DNA of 64,000 bases, taken from NCBI GenBank assembly GCA_011947345.1, contig JAAVTG010001021.1:1-64000 (forward strand), written 5' to 3'. Origin of the DNA: Phytophthora quininea (Eukaryota; Oomycota; Peronosporomycetes; Peronosporales; Peronosporaceae). The first letter of the stretch is position 1, and every line of letters starts with the position of its first letter. The notes below the pieces were generated by a model that saw nothing but the letters and a program-made list of their open reading frames with translations, was not told where the DNA came from and made no database searches. Of this stretch, positions 56,586 through 64,000 are shown one piece after another. The translations under genes and the position numbers were made by a program.

Positions 56586-59546
56586 CTACCCTGCGGCAGG
56601 CGTCGGGGTGTTGTCTTGAGGCTGTTCGTCCTCGTCCTTGGACTTTGTAGAAACGCTGCTGGTCATTTGCTGAGCTACGAGCTCAGTCTCATGGGCCGAA
56701 GAGGCCGAAGAAGCCGTTGGGGACGTCGAGTCAACGCCTGCAAGGCCAGTGAACTTGGTCGCATCCAGCTCCCGAACTTTCATCCATGTCGTCCACATCT
56801 CTTCGACTGAAATCGGAGCCTGCTCGAGCAGCCAGCCCATTTGGCGTCGGGTAGCGTCCAGGACTGGTTGAAAGCCCATCTGGGTCGCTCCGGAATGCAC
56901 CCAGTGCAAGTCCAGCAACATGAACGCCATGGCGTGGAGCTTGAAGAATGCTGCAGGGTCGTCAAAAACACGCCAGAATGGGGTGCGGCTCACCCGTTCA
57001 GCTACTCGTAGTTTCATGACAACGGCCGGCGCTGTGGCCCCGTCGGTCTCGACCGAATGCAAAACGAGCTTGGTGCACACGTCCGGCACTTCGTCCAGCA
57101 TCAGCAAGTGCATCATCATCCGCATCACATTAATACTCGCAACTGGGAATGGGTAGCGGTTGCCGCCGGCTACAGCATTGCGCTTCATCATCGCTTGCGC
57201 CTTTTCCGGGTACTCTTCCACGAAATACACAAGACACTCAAGTGCCAGCAAACCACCTCCACGGAAACCGCCCAACGGGTTATCTGTGTGAAAGCCGCTG
57301 CCCTTCCAGCGCGGTGAAGCCAGCAAAGCGTTTACATTTACACCGGCGACTTCGGTGTCGCTATTGCTGGATGCCGACAGAACCGAGTCATTCTCCTCCA
57401 CCATCGAGTCTTCCGGTAGCAGCAATGCATCCCAGAGTCGCTTTAACAAAGCTACATGGCTTTCGTTCGTCATATCAAGCGGCTCCTCCATCCGGAAGCG
57501 AAGGGTTTCCAGACGTTTAACCTTGTCACGCAGCTTTCCTCGACGCGAGGTAAGCTCTGCTCGGAAGTCACGAAGGACAGATTCTTGTTCCCGGAACAAC
57601 ATCGCCATGACTTGGACGGCTTCTTCAGCGTCACGTGTTTTGTGGCGCACTTCTCGAGCTTCTGGTGCGGTTCCCAAGCTCCCAGCAGGAAATGACTCCA
57701 TGTAGTCTTCTTCGTTGGGCATTAACCGCGAACGGACAGAAGTTCGATGCTGGTATCCGACAGGGTATTTCCGGTAACTTGAGTCTTCAAAGTCGTGAAA
57801 GCGTTCTCCATGTCTTCCTCTCATTAGAAGAGGAGCGAGACAATTGGCTATCGCGTACACGGTAAGCCCGTTCTTCTCAGCGTGGCGTGGCTGGAGTGCC
57901 ACCGATATCCAATGGCATAGCCGTTCCAGAAGGGGCTTGCAAAACCACGGCAAGTCATTCACTAGTAAGGTTAGCAGCGCCTTGCATTCTTCGTCGGTCA
58001 TACCGCCGCCTGGACGACCAGCACACTCCAAGAATCTGTCGAGTCGCTCTTCTGTAAGCAGCGGGTCAGGGAGTTCCCAAAGGTATTGAAGCAGGATTGC
58101 GACAACCTCGTGCGGATCCACTGCCATTTTCCGATGAAAACCACCTAACTCTTCGATCGTATCACGTAGCTCCATAACATGATCTGCCTGTAAATGCGCC
58201 TGGAACAGTCCGGGAGAATCTATGTGATCGTAAAGGTAGCAGAAGCAAGCCTCTACGACGTCGGGCAGACCCAGAGCCGTCTCGAAACGAGCCATGCCAC
58301 TCAAAAATGGGTTGCATAGCACATCTAGCAAGTCGCTGCCAAAGACGTCATATTCAGGATATCCCAGCTCCAAGAAGCGAAGAACTGCAGTAGCTGCGTC
58401 CTCCATCTTTTGCGACTGAGCCGCCTGTTTCAGTGTATCTGAAAGTGGATTACCACCTTTGCGTGAATTGAACGCCAGTCTCAACTCGTGATGCGAAACC
58501 AGTTTCTCTGCTAGCATGTCGGCCTCGTCGTCAGCTTGGGATAAACGCACGCGTCCACTCACCATGTCCTCTGGGTCAATGAGTTTCGGCGCCTGCTTTT
58601 TGATTTTGCGCGCTTTCGGACGAGGTAATGGCCGAGAAAATGGCAGCGTTTCCGGCTCCAAATCCAAGCGTGGGTCGTCAATCAGGAAGGCGAACGGCAG
58701 ACTGTCCAGCCCAGACAAGAGGTTGAGGAACATTTTCACCTCGTCGCGCTGGCGGAATAACGCAAACTCGGTGTAGTACGAGGCCAGCAGGTCCAGGTTG
58801 GTTTCCGACAACACCATACTCAAGCTCGACTGCAGAACGTGAGTGTTCAGTGCTTGACGAATGAACGCTCGTGCTTTGCCTTCGTCCGTGTGCACGTTTG
58901 TCAGACCGTTGGCGGAGCGAACCGCCCCAACAAGGCCACGTACGTGCCGAGGGAGGTCTGCTTCAACACTGCTGGTTACAACCTCGCACACTTTACTGCT
59001 CGAAGTGGACGCGGATCCTTGTGAAGCCGAGGCAGCAGCTCGGTGCATGGCCTCCAGCATCTGCTTCCGACGGATAGCTTCCATCCTTGTGCAGGTCCAT
59101 TTGACAACGCCGAAGAACTTGACGGTCGCGCCAGTACCAGTGCTGTCTCCGTCCATCAAGCGAAGGCCGTGTGTGAAGCAGCGATCTAACTGCGTGCACA
59201 GCAAGTTTACCACTGCTTGTTCATCGTTGAGCAGCAGCTCTCGTGCATCGTCAGTGCTCTCCATCATTGCAGCCTTGGGGCTGTCGTTACCATCACCAGA
59301 AGCTGTCGAAGCGTCAACGCCGTCGTCCATAGAGCTCCGACGGCCGACGCCGTTCTTCTTGGCCTCCATAAAGAGCTGCAGTCCGCGCACCGCATTCTCC
59401 AGGTCCTCGAGGATGATGCCGCGTTGGCTCTTGGCCTGGAGTTGTCGCTTGGCGCGGTTCCGACGACGCAACTGCTGCTCCTCCTCCGTTTCTTCTTCCG
59501 GCTCACCCAGGACAAGGCTGCCGAGCTTGGCGAAGAGCGACTCCAT
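56586..59546 (-). CDS. RUN-RhoGAP-ELMO fusion protein
   Basis: Intact 986-residue single-exon gene. Three domains can be read. RUN-type (residues about 110-300; LDRCFTHGLRLMD ... FFGVVKWTCTRME ... ARAFIRQALN ... LLASYYTEFALFR), a small-GTPase effector fold. RhoGAP-like (residues about 430-620; PDVVEACFCYLYDHIDSPGLFQAHLQ ... ILLQYLWELPDPLLT ... NGLTVYAIANCLAPLLM). ELMO/CED-12-like (residues about 780-930; WKGSGFHTDNPLGGFRGGGLLALECLVYF ... FFKLHAMAFMLLDLHWV). In the RhoGAP part the position of the catalytic Arg finger (GIFR in the family) is Gln (GLFQ), and the later Lys/Arg of the 'LLKxFLRELPxPL' motif are Gln and Trp, so GAP activity is doubtful. Likely acts in Rho/Arf-type membrane or cytoskeleton control, by inference. 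Confidence 0.85.
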   Translation of the reverse strand: MESLFAKLGSLVLGEPEEETEEEQQLRRRNRAKRQLQAKSQRGIILEDLENAVRGLQLFMEAKKNGVGRRSSMDDGVDASTASGDGNDSPKAAMMESTDDARELLLNDEQAVVNLLCTQLDRCFTHGLRLMDGDSTGTGATVKFFGVVKWTCTRMEAIRRKQMLEAMHRAAASASQGSASTSSSKVCEVVTSSVEADLPRHVRGLVGAVRSANGLTNVHTDEGKARAFIRQALNTHVLQSSLSMVLSETNLDLLASYYTEFALFRQRDEVKMFLNLLSGLDSLPFAFLIDDPRLDLEPETLPFSRPLPRPKARKIKKQAPKLIDPEDMVSGRVRLSQADDEADMLAEKLVSHHELRLAFNSRKGGNPLSDTLKQAAQSQKMEDAATAVLRFLELGYPEYDVFGSDLLDVLCNPFLSGMARFETALGLPDVVEACFCYLYDHIDSPGLFQAHLQADHVMELRDTIEELGGFHRKMAVDPHEVVAILLQYLWELPDPLLTEERLDRFLECAGRPGGGMTDEECKALLTLLVNDLPWFCKPLLERLCHWISVALQPRHAEKNGLTVYAIANCLAPLLMRGRHGERFHDFEDSSYRKYPVGYQHRTSVRSRLMPNEEDYMESFPAGSLGTAPEAREVRHKTRDAEEAVQVMAMLFREQESVLRDFRAELTSRRGKLRDKVKRLETLRFRMEEPLDMTNESHVALLKRLWDALLLPEDSMVEENDSVLSASSNSDTEVAGVNVNALLASPRWKGSGFHTDNPLGGFRGGGLLALECLVYFVEEYPEKAQAMMKRNAVAGGNRYPFPVASINVMRMMMHLLMLDEVPDVCTKLVLHSVETDGATAPAVVMKLRVAERVSRTPFWRVFDDPAAFFKLHAMAFMLLDLHWVHSGATQMGFQPVLDATRRQMGWLLEQAPISVEEMWTTWMKVRELDATKFTGLAGVDSTSPTASSASSAHETELVAQQMTSSVSTKSKDEDEQPQDNTPTPAAG

Positions 59547-59761
59547 ACTCGCTTCACCACAGTAGTCGGAATCCGAAATGAAAGCTCACCACGATCAAGA
59601 TATCCTGGAAAGATCGTGCGACGCTTCATTGAAAGGCATTCAAATGCAGACAGCACCACCAAGCTGTCTGAGCCAGCGATTGAGTTGCTACGAACGTTTC
59701 TTGGGTCGTCATTTTCGTTAGTATCGGGGCAGAGGTCGTCAACAGTCTGCACACGGTTGTC

Positions 59762-60262
59762 CTAGTCAAACTGCTGCCGCATCTTCATCTCCGTCTCGGA
59801 CTTCCACCCTCGAAAGTCCGAGCCGATACCGGCCTGACCCTTGGTACGCTGCTTCTTGACGCGTTCCTTGGCGTCCTTCTTGTCCTTCTTGGCTGGTTGT
59901 TTACTGCGAGCTGCTTCGGTCGGTAGAGGTCTCTTTCGAGCCCTCTCAGCTGCAAGCCGTTCGCTCTCTTTCCTCTCTTGCTCTTGCTGTTCCTCTTTAG
60001 CTCGCTGTTCCTCTGCTTGTTGCTGCTCTTGCAGTCGCTGCTTCTCTTGCTCTTCTTTCAGTCGCTGTCTCTGCTTCAGGACGGCTTCGGACGGCAGGAA
60101 CGACGCCTTCACGCTGGACAAGATGCTCTCGGGCGACGGTAGAAGCTGTTTGGACTCCTTGTTCTCATCGTCTGCTTCGGGCTTCTCTACTGGGACCGCC
60201 GGCTCCTCCGCATCGCTCTCGCTACTGCTGCAGGAATACTCGCCACCGAGCAGGAACGACAT
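59762..60262 (-). CDS. Basic/acidic coiled-coil protein, unknown
   Basis: 166 residues from the ATG at 60,262 (MSFLLGGEYSCSSSESDAEE), preferred over an upstream in-frame Met at 60,334 that lies in the adjacent promoter. The sequence has an acidic Ser start, a central Lys/Gln/Glu coiled coil (QRQRLKEEQEKQRLQEQQQ), a Lys/Arg-rich probable nuclear signal and a conserved-looking C-terminus (GIGSDFRGWKSETEMKMRQQFD). I do not recognise the family. It is head-to-head with the ASC-1 gene, with 47 bp between ATGs, so the two likely share a promoter. Confidence 0.6.
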   Translation of the reverse strand: MSFLLGGEYSCSSSESDAEEPAVPVEKPEADDENKESKQLLPSPESILSSVKASFLPSEAVLKQRQRLKEEQEKQRLQEQQQAEEQRAKEEQQEQERKESERLAAERARKRPLPTEAARSKQPAKKDKKDAKERVKKQRTKGQAGIGSDFRGWKSETEMKMRQQFD

Positions 60263-60309
60263 CTTCGTATTACACTTGAACGTAACCTTTTCACAATCGA
60301 TAACCGACC

Positions 60310-61110
60310 ATGGTCGACACCGAGACGACTGCATGGCTCAAGAAGGAGCTGGTGAGCGCGCTGGGCTTCGGGGAAGTGGACGAGATCGTCGCGTACATCA
60401 CCAGCACGTTCCACTCGCAGCAGGATACCGCCACCTACCTCATCGAGCTGCTGGGTATCCCCGCCAGTCGCGCCGAATCCATCGGCGCTCGGTTATTCTC
60501 GCCCAAGCAGACTCAACCCAAGCAGAGTCTGGTGCCAGTCCCCAGCGCCATCAACTCCCGCCTGAAGCCCAACAAGAAGAACAAGAAGAGCAATGCACCA
60601 ACACTGCTGAACAATGCACTGATCATCAACTGCCTGCGCTGCGGCCGCATCGAGTACAACGGAGCACGTCGCTGCGTTTTCTGCGACTCGGAGCTGCAGT
60701 ACGAAGCGGACGCCGTCACAGCCAATGAAGCAGCACAGCAGCACATGGAGGAGCTTGTGCGACTCGACGAGTCGGGCGCGCAACGCACACGCGTGATAGA
60801 TACCGAGCCGTTCTTCTACGACGAGCATGAGGCTGAACAGCGCAGCGAAGGTGACGAGAGCCACCGCCGACCCATCTCGCTGACGCTGGATCTGGAGAAT
60901 AAACGCTTCGTGGACGCCGGCGATAACCGGATTGCACGCAACAATCAGCTCGCCAAGGACGCACGCGAGGTGGTGGACGGCGTCCAGCGGAAGATGAGCA
61001 AGGGCAAGCGCGGCAAAGCGGGGCAGGACACGCAAGACACCAACGCAACCGGCGGCGTCCGCGAGGCGTTCGTGGTGGTGGACGACTCGTACAACTTGCT
61101 CTTCGTCTAG
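60310..61110 (+). CDS. TRIP4: ASC-1/TRIP4 transcription coactivator
   Basis: Intact 266-residue protein. The key signature is a C2HC5-type zinc finger (INCLRCGRIEYNGARRCVFCDSEL, residues about 105-130). The N-terminus resembles the helical EVDEIVAYI region of ASC-1 and the C-terminus contains the LDLENKRFVDAGDNR motif typical of the family. In animals ASC-1 is a nuclear-receptor coactivator and part of the ASCC complex in ribosome quality control, and it is a UFMylation target. The human protein is much longer (an ASCH domain is absent here), so this is a short form. Start MVDTETTAWL is the first ATG. Confidence 0.85.
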   Translation: MVDTETTAWLKKELVSALGFGEVDEIVAYITSTFHSQQDTATYLIELLGIPASRAESIGARLFSPKQTQPKQSLVPVPSAINSRLKPNKKNKKSNAPTLLNNALIINCLRCGRIEYNGARRCVFCDSELQYEADAVTANEAAQQHMEELVRLDESGAQRTRVIDTEPFFYDEHEAEQRSEGDESHRRPISLTLDLENKRFVDAGDNRIARNNQLAKDAREVVDGVQRKMSKGKRGKAGQDTQDTNATGGVREAFVVVDDSYNLLFV

Positions 61111-61448
61111 ACGCATTCATGTAATGCAAGACCAGTCCTGAAGTTTCCTCTCCGATATGTGCAATTGGCGCTTCAACGAAAGGGTTTATCCGTACAGTAA
61201 CGGTTTGACTTAGTTTCTGTATGCACGCTGCCATTTCCAGTTCCGTCTGAGACAAGATGATACGATTGGTGATGAGGCTATTACGAGCGGACGCACACCG
61301 GATGTCGCCGCGGAGGTTGCGCGGCGGCGGCGGCGCCACTCCCAGATTCGCCCCCGACGTTGCACTCGACCGACCCCACCTTCGTCTCGGAGGCTCCCGC
61401 GGCCGCGATCGACTCCCGCACCAAGAAATCGCTGCAAGTTCCAGCGCC

Positions 61449-61724
61449 ATGTCGAACGCGAGGGTCACGGGGCTGTCGGCGCTGCAGCGGCGGGCGGCCA
61501 CACCTGCGTCCGAGGCCGCGCAGTGCACGGCGCCGGCCAACCCACTCTGGGACTTTTACGCCTGCGGCCTCGTGGACGAGAACTACAACGGCTCCGACGA
61601 CGAGGACACGGAGGACGAGCTGGAGACGCAGGACTGGATCCTGTTCCAGCGCCAACGCGCACAGGCGCGTCTCGCCAACGCGTGCCAGCGAGAAGCCCGC
61701 ACGCTACGAGCAGCCAAGCACTAA
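61449..61724 (+). CDS. Small acidic protein of unknown function
   Basis: 91 residues from the ATG at 61,449; I prefer it to the long upstream in-frame extension, which is Arg/Gly-rich and looks like untranslated leader. The sequence reads MSNARVTGLSALQRRAATPASE..., a PLWDFYACGLVDENYNGSDDED block with conserved-looking aromatic residues, then an acidic helix and a basic Arg/Gln-rich tail (RQRAQARLANACQRE). No family was recognised. It is probably a real small gene because the block is dense and specific. Confidence 0.45.
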   Translation: MSNARVTGLSALQRRAATPASEAAQCTAPANPLWDFYACGLVDENYNGSDDEDTEDELETQDWILFQRQRAQARLANACQREARTLRAAKH

Positions 61725-62507
61725 ACAGAGAACTCAGAACACTGCCACTCGATGGCAAAGCACCGATGACGTGGTTACGAGTCAAGAAGCGCCGCTTTCC
61801 CGTTGCGTATTGTGGCATGAGCTGTAGAGTAGAATAACTATCGATGAATGGGAAACGGACGCCTTGTGCTCGCTTCGTGCTCCAGCCAGCAGGCATCGCC
61901 GTGGATGCCTGCTGGCTGTGTGTCTTGCAGCAGAACGATGTCGTGCGCGGGGGACAAGAAGCCGTTGATCGATCGGAGGCACGCTTCAACCCTAAGCGGC
62001 CCCGAGCCCGCAGTCGAGCGAGCAGCCCACAGCTGGCGAACGTGTTGGTGACGCCGAAGGTCATTCCAGCCTGCAAGTTCCAGCAGTGGATTGCTGCCAG
62101 CATGACCAGATCGAGCCGAACACCACCGCAATGGACTACCCCAAGCTGTCTTCAGCGGTACTACAGTAGTAGATCTTCGACGTCAACCGCGGTAAGCGCG
62201 GCAATGGCAGGCGTCAAAACTCTTCGTTCCGTCGCGACGAACTATTAATACGCGCCGACGCGCTTGCAAGAGAGACGACGAGTGCGGCGACTGCTTCTCG
62301 GCAGCAAAAGTGAGGGCGGACCAGACGAAGAGCAGACACTGGTTTCGTCTCGCAGCATTAACATAAACAGTTTTCAAGAACAAATACAGGTTTATTGTTT
62401 CTGAAGGAAATCAGCTGGCGGCAATATGATTGGCGATCCCGGTGGGAATCAGACTCATTCGTGCTGTGGACGGCAGCAGCCACAACGCCGCTCACCTCTC
62501 GCTTGCC
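61725..62507. other. Intergenic, contains a perfect hairpin
   Basis: Positions 61,883-61,918 form a perfect 15-bp inverted repeat (CAGCCAGCAGGCATC and its reverse complement) with a 6-base GCCGTG loop. Long motif-free ORFs on both strands look compositional. No other feature was recognised; the MFS gene promoter lies at the right. Confidence 0.5.
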
Positions 62508-64000
62508 ATGACCGCCGCCGCCTTGTCCCGCGTGCACTCGACCTCCGGCTATGGGGCGGTGGACTCGCCGCCGTCGTCACCGCTGCTGCCGCTGCCCCCA
62601 CTCGGAGAGAGACGTCCGAGTATCTGTTCAAGTACCTGATCCTCACGCAGGTCTTCATGTACCTCGAGGCGGGGGCCGTGCCGTCGCTGCTGCAGCAGTT
62701 CACACTCACATTCCGACTCAGTCCGCAGGAGCAGGGCCTGCTTGGCGCCATCGTGTACATCTCCATCTCGCTGGCGTCGCCCTGGTGCTCCACTCTTTTC
62801 CGCCGCTTCGATCCGAGGCAATTGCTGGGCGTGTCGCTCGTGGTCAACAACCTGGCAGTGCTGGGACTTGCCTGCCTACCCACCGCGCAATGGTACTCCA
62901 AGTCGCTGCTCATCACAATGCGCGGCTTCGTAGGACTCACGCAAGCCTTCAGCTGCGTGTACTCGCCGCTGTGGGTGCACGACTACGCCCCCAAGGAGAA
63001 CCGGGGCACCTGGATGAGCTACCTGCAGGGTGCCGTACCGGTTGGCATTACGCTGGGCTATTTTTCAGGGTCCGTCACGATTTGGTTGGCATCCCAAGCA
63101 CCGGAAGTGGTCGTCACTGCGCTGCGTCGAGTTGTTACTATGTTGTCTAGCGCTGCTACGGGCATCAATGCAAATGCTGACATTGCTGAGAACGTCGATG
63201 ACAACGCGATGCGGCTGTGCAATAGGATTTACTGCTGGAGATGGCCATTCTTAACCCAGTTCGCGCTCATTCTCCCGCTGTCGATATTGATCTTTTCGTG
63301 CCGCGGGAGCATATTCGACTGCGTGCGACTCGCCGCCGTTCTATTGTCATTGTGGATGCGGATGAAGACGAGGATACCGGCGTCGAGCAAAGCATCCCCT
63401 TAACATATGAGGACCAGCATTCGCTGCTGAACGAAATGGGGTCTAGTGAACTGGGCTTTCGGTTGATGGAAGCGTCTGAACCGGAGAATACTTCGAGGTG
63501 GGGCAGTCTGCGGTTGTTGCTGCAGCACAAAGTGTATGTGTTCATTGTTATGGGCCTCTCGGGCCTTTTCTTCGTTGTCGCGGGCGTGCAATTCTGGACA
63601 ACGTTGTATTTGGAGACCAACACGAAGGACTCCATGTACGAGATTCATCTCTCGTATTTGCTGGTGAGCGGAACGGGCCCCATCATGGGCGTGTTTTTCG
63701 GTGGCTGGCTTATTGATCAGTTCGGCGGGTACTCAGGACCGTACCACCAAATGCAGGCGCTACGTGTGTGCATGGTGCTGGGTGGAGCTGCGTGTTTAGC
63801 GGCAATTCCAGTGTCGTACGTACATAACACATTTTACATCGCCGTGTTTCTGTGGTTGATGCTGTTCTGCGGTGGTAGCATCCTTCCAGCGTGCTCAGGC
63901 ATTGTTATATCGGCTGCCCCACCACGGCTTCGCCCGCTTGCCTCGTCGGTTGCCTACGCCAGCTATAACCTGTTTGGATACGCTGCGTCAAACTACGTTC
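62508..64000 (+). CDS. MFS transporter, spinster-like, 3' end outside window
   Basis: Partial gene that reads off the right edge. The ATG at 62,508 starts a Ser/Pro-rich N-terminus. After a shift at about 62,610, ETSEYLFKYLILTQVFMYLEAGAVPSLLQQF begins the first membrane helix; the order LLGAIVYISISLASPWCSTLFRRF, LLGVSLVVNNLAVLGLACLP, GFVGLTQAFSCVYSPLWVHDYAPKENRGTWMSYLQG and VGITLGYFSG is that of MFS N-terminal helices with the spinster-type motif around PLWVHDYAP. A second shift at about 63,280 leads into a charged central loop (ADEDEDTGVEQS) and the C-terminal helix set (VFIVMGLSGLFFVVAG, FWLMLFCGGSILPACSG). Both shifts equal one missing base. Spinster-like carriers move lipids or sugars in lysosomal membranes; substrate here unknown. 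Confidence 0.8.

Noticed and set aside
1..64000. CRISPR arrays, bacterial operons, tRNA or rRNA genes
   Set aside because: No regularly spaced repeats with spacers, no Shine-Dalgarno-type gene packing, and no cloverleaf or rRNA sequence was seen; the genome is eukaryotic.

Overview
The window looks like nuclear DNA of an oomycete, most likely a Phytophthora-type plant pathogen. Support comes from short GT-AG introns (56-84 bp), compact GC-rich genes alternating with AT-richer transposon debris, oomycete-style Helitron, Ty3/gypsy, hAT, pogo-like and Crypton-like remnants, and oomycete-style Inr motifs. The species was not determined.

Layout. 1-14 kb is repeat-rich: a Helitron helicase broken by frameshifts, a cupin-like protein, three poorly characterised oomycete proteins, a strikingly divergent histone H4, and a hAT remnant next to a Ty3/gypsy pol remnant. 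14-20 kb holds a secreted GPI-anchored-type protein, a seven-exon CDK5RAP3 homologue and a broken multi-pass membrane protein. 20-26.5 kb is a large inverted duplication: two annexin genes face each other around a PH-kinase gene. 27.7-41 kb is a dense housekeeping island: P5CS, the MRD1/RBM19 ribosome-biogenesis factor, a Nudix hydrolase, the DDX24/Mak5 helicase, the mitochondrial primase-helicase Twinkle and the SLC25A38 glycine carrier. 41-48.3 kb is gene-poor and holds a pogo-like TIR element and a Crypton-like remnant. 48.3-64 kb is dense again: the Polycomb methyltransferase E(z), golgin-84, an unknown conserved protein, a RUN-RhoGAP-ELMO fusion, a basic coiled-coil protein, ASC-1/TRIP4, a small acidic protein and an MFS transporter that runs off the window end.

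Reading-frame caution. About ten genes are interrupted by frameshifts. Nearly all have the same sign (one base missing), and several lie at homopolymers in highly conserved genes. The simplest explanation is residual sequencing deletions, so I annotate these loci as genes, state where the frame changes, and do not call them pseudogenes by default.

Themes. Several genes serve shared processes: ribosome biogenesis (MRD1, DDX24), mitochondrial function (Twinkle, SLC25A38), chromatin (E(z), the H4 variant), Golgi and small-GTPase membrane traffic (golgin-84, RUN-RhoGAP-ELMO) and UFM1-related biology (CDK5RAP3, ASC-1). They do not form operons. Neighbouring genes are mostly divergent pairs with short shared promoters or convergent pairs with short 3' gaps.
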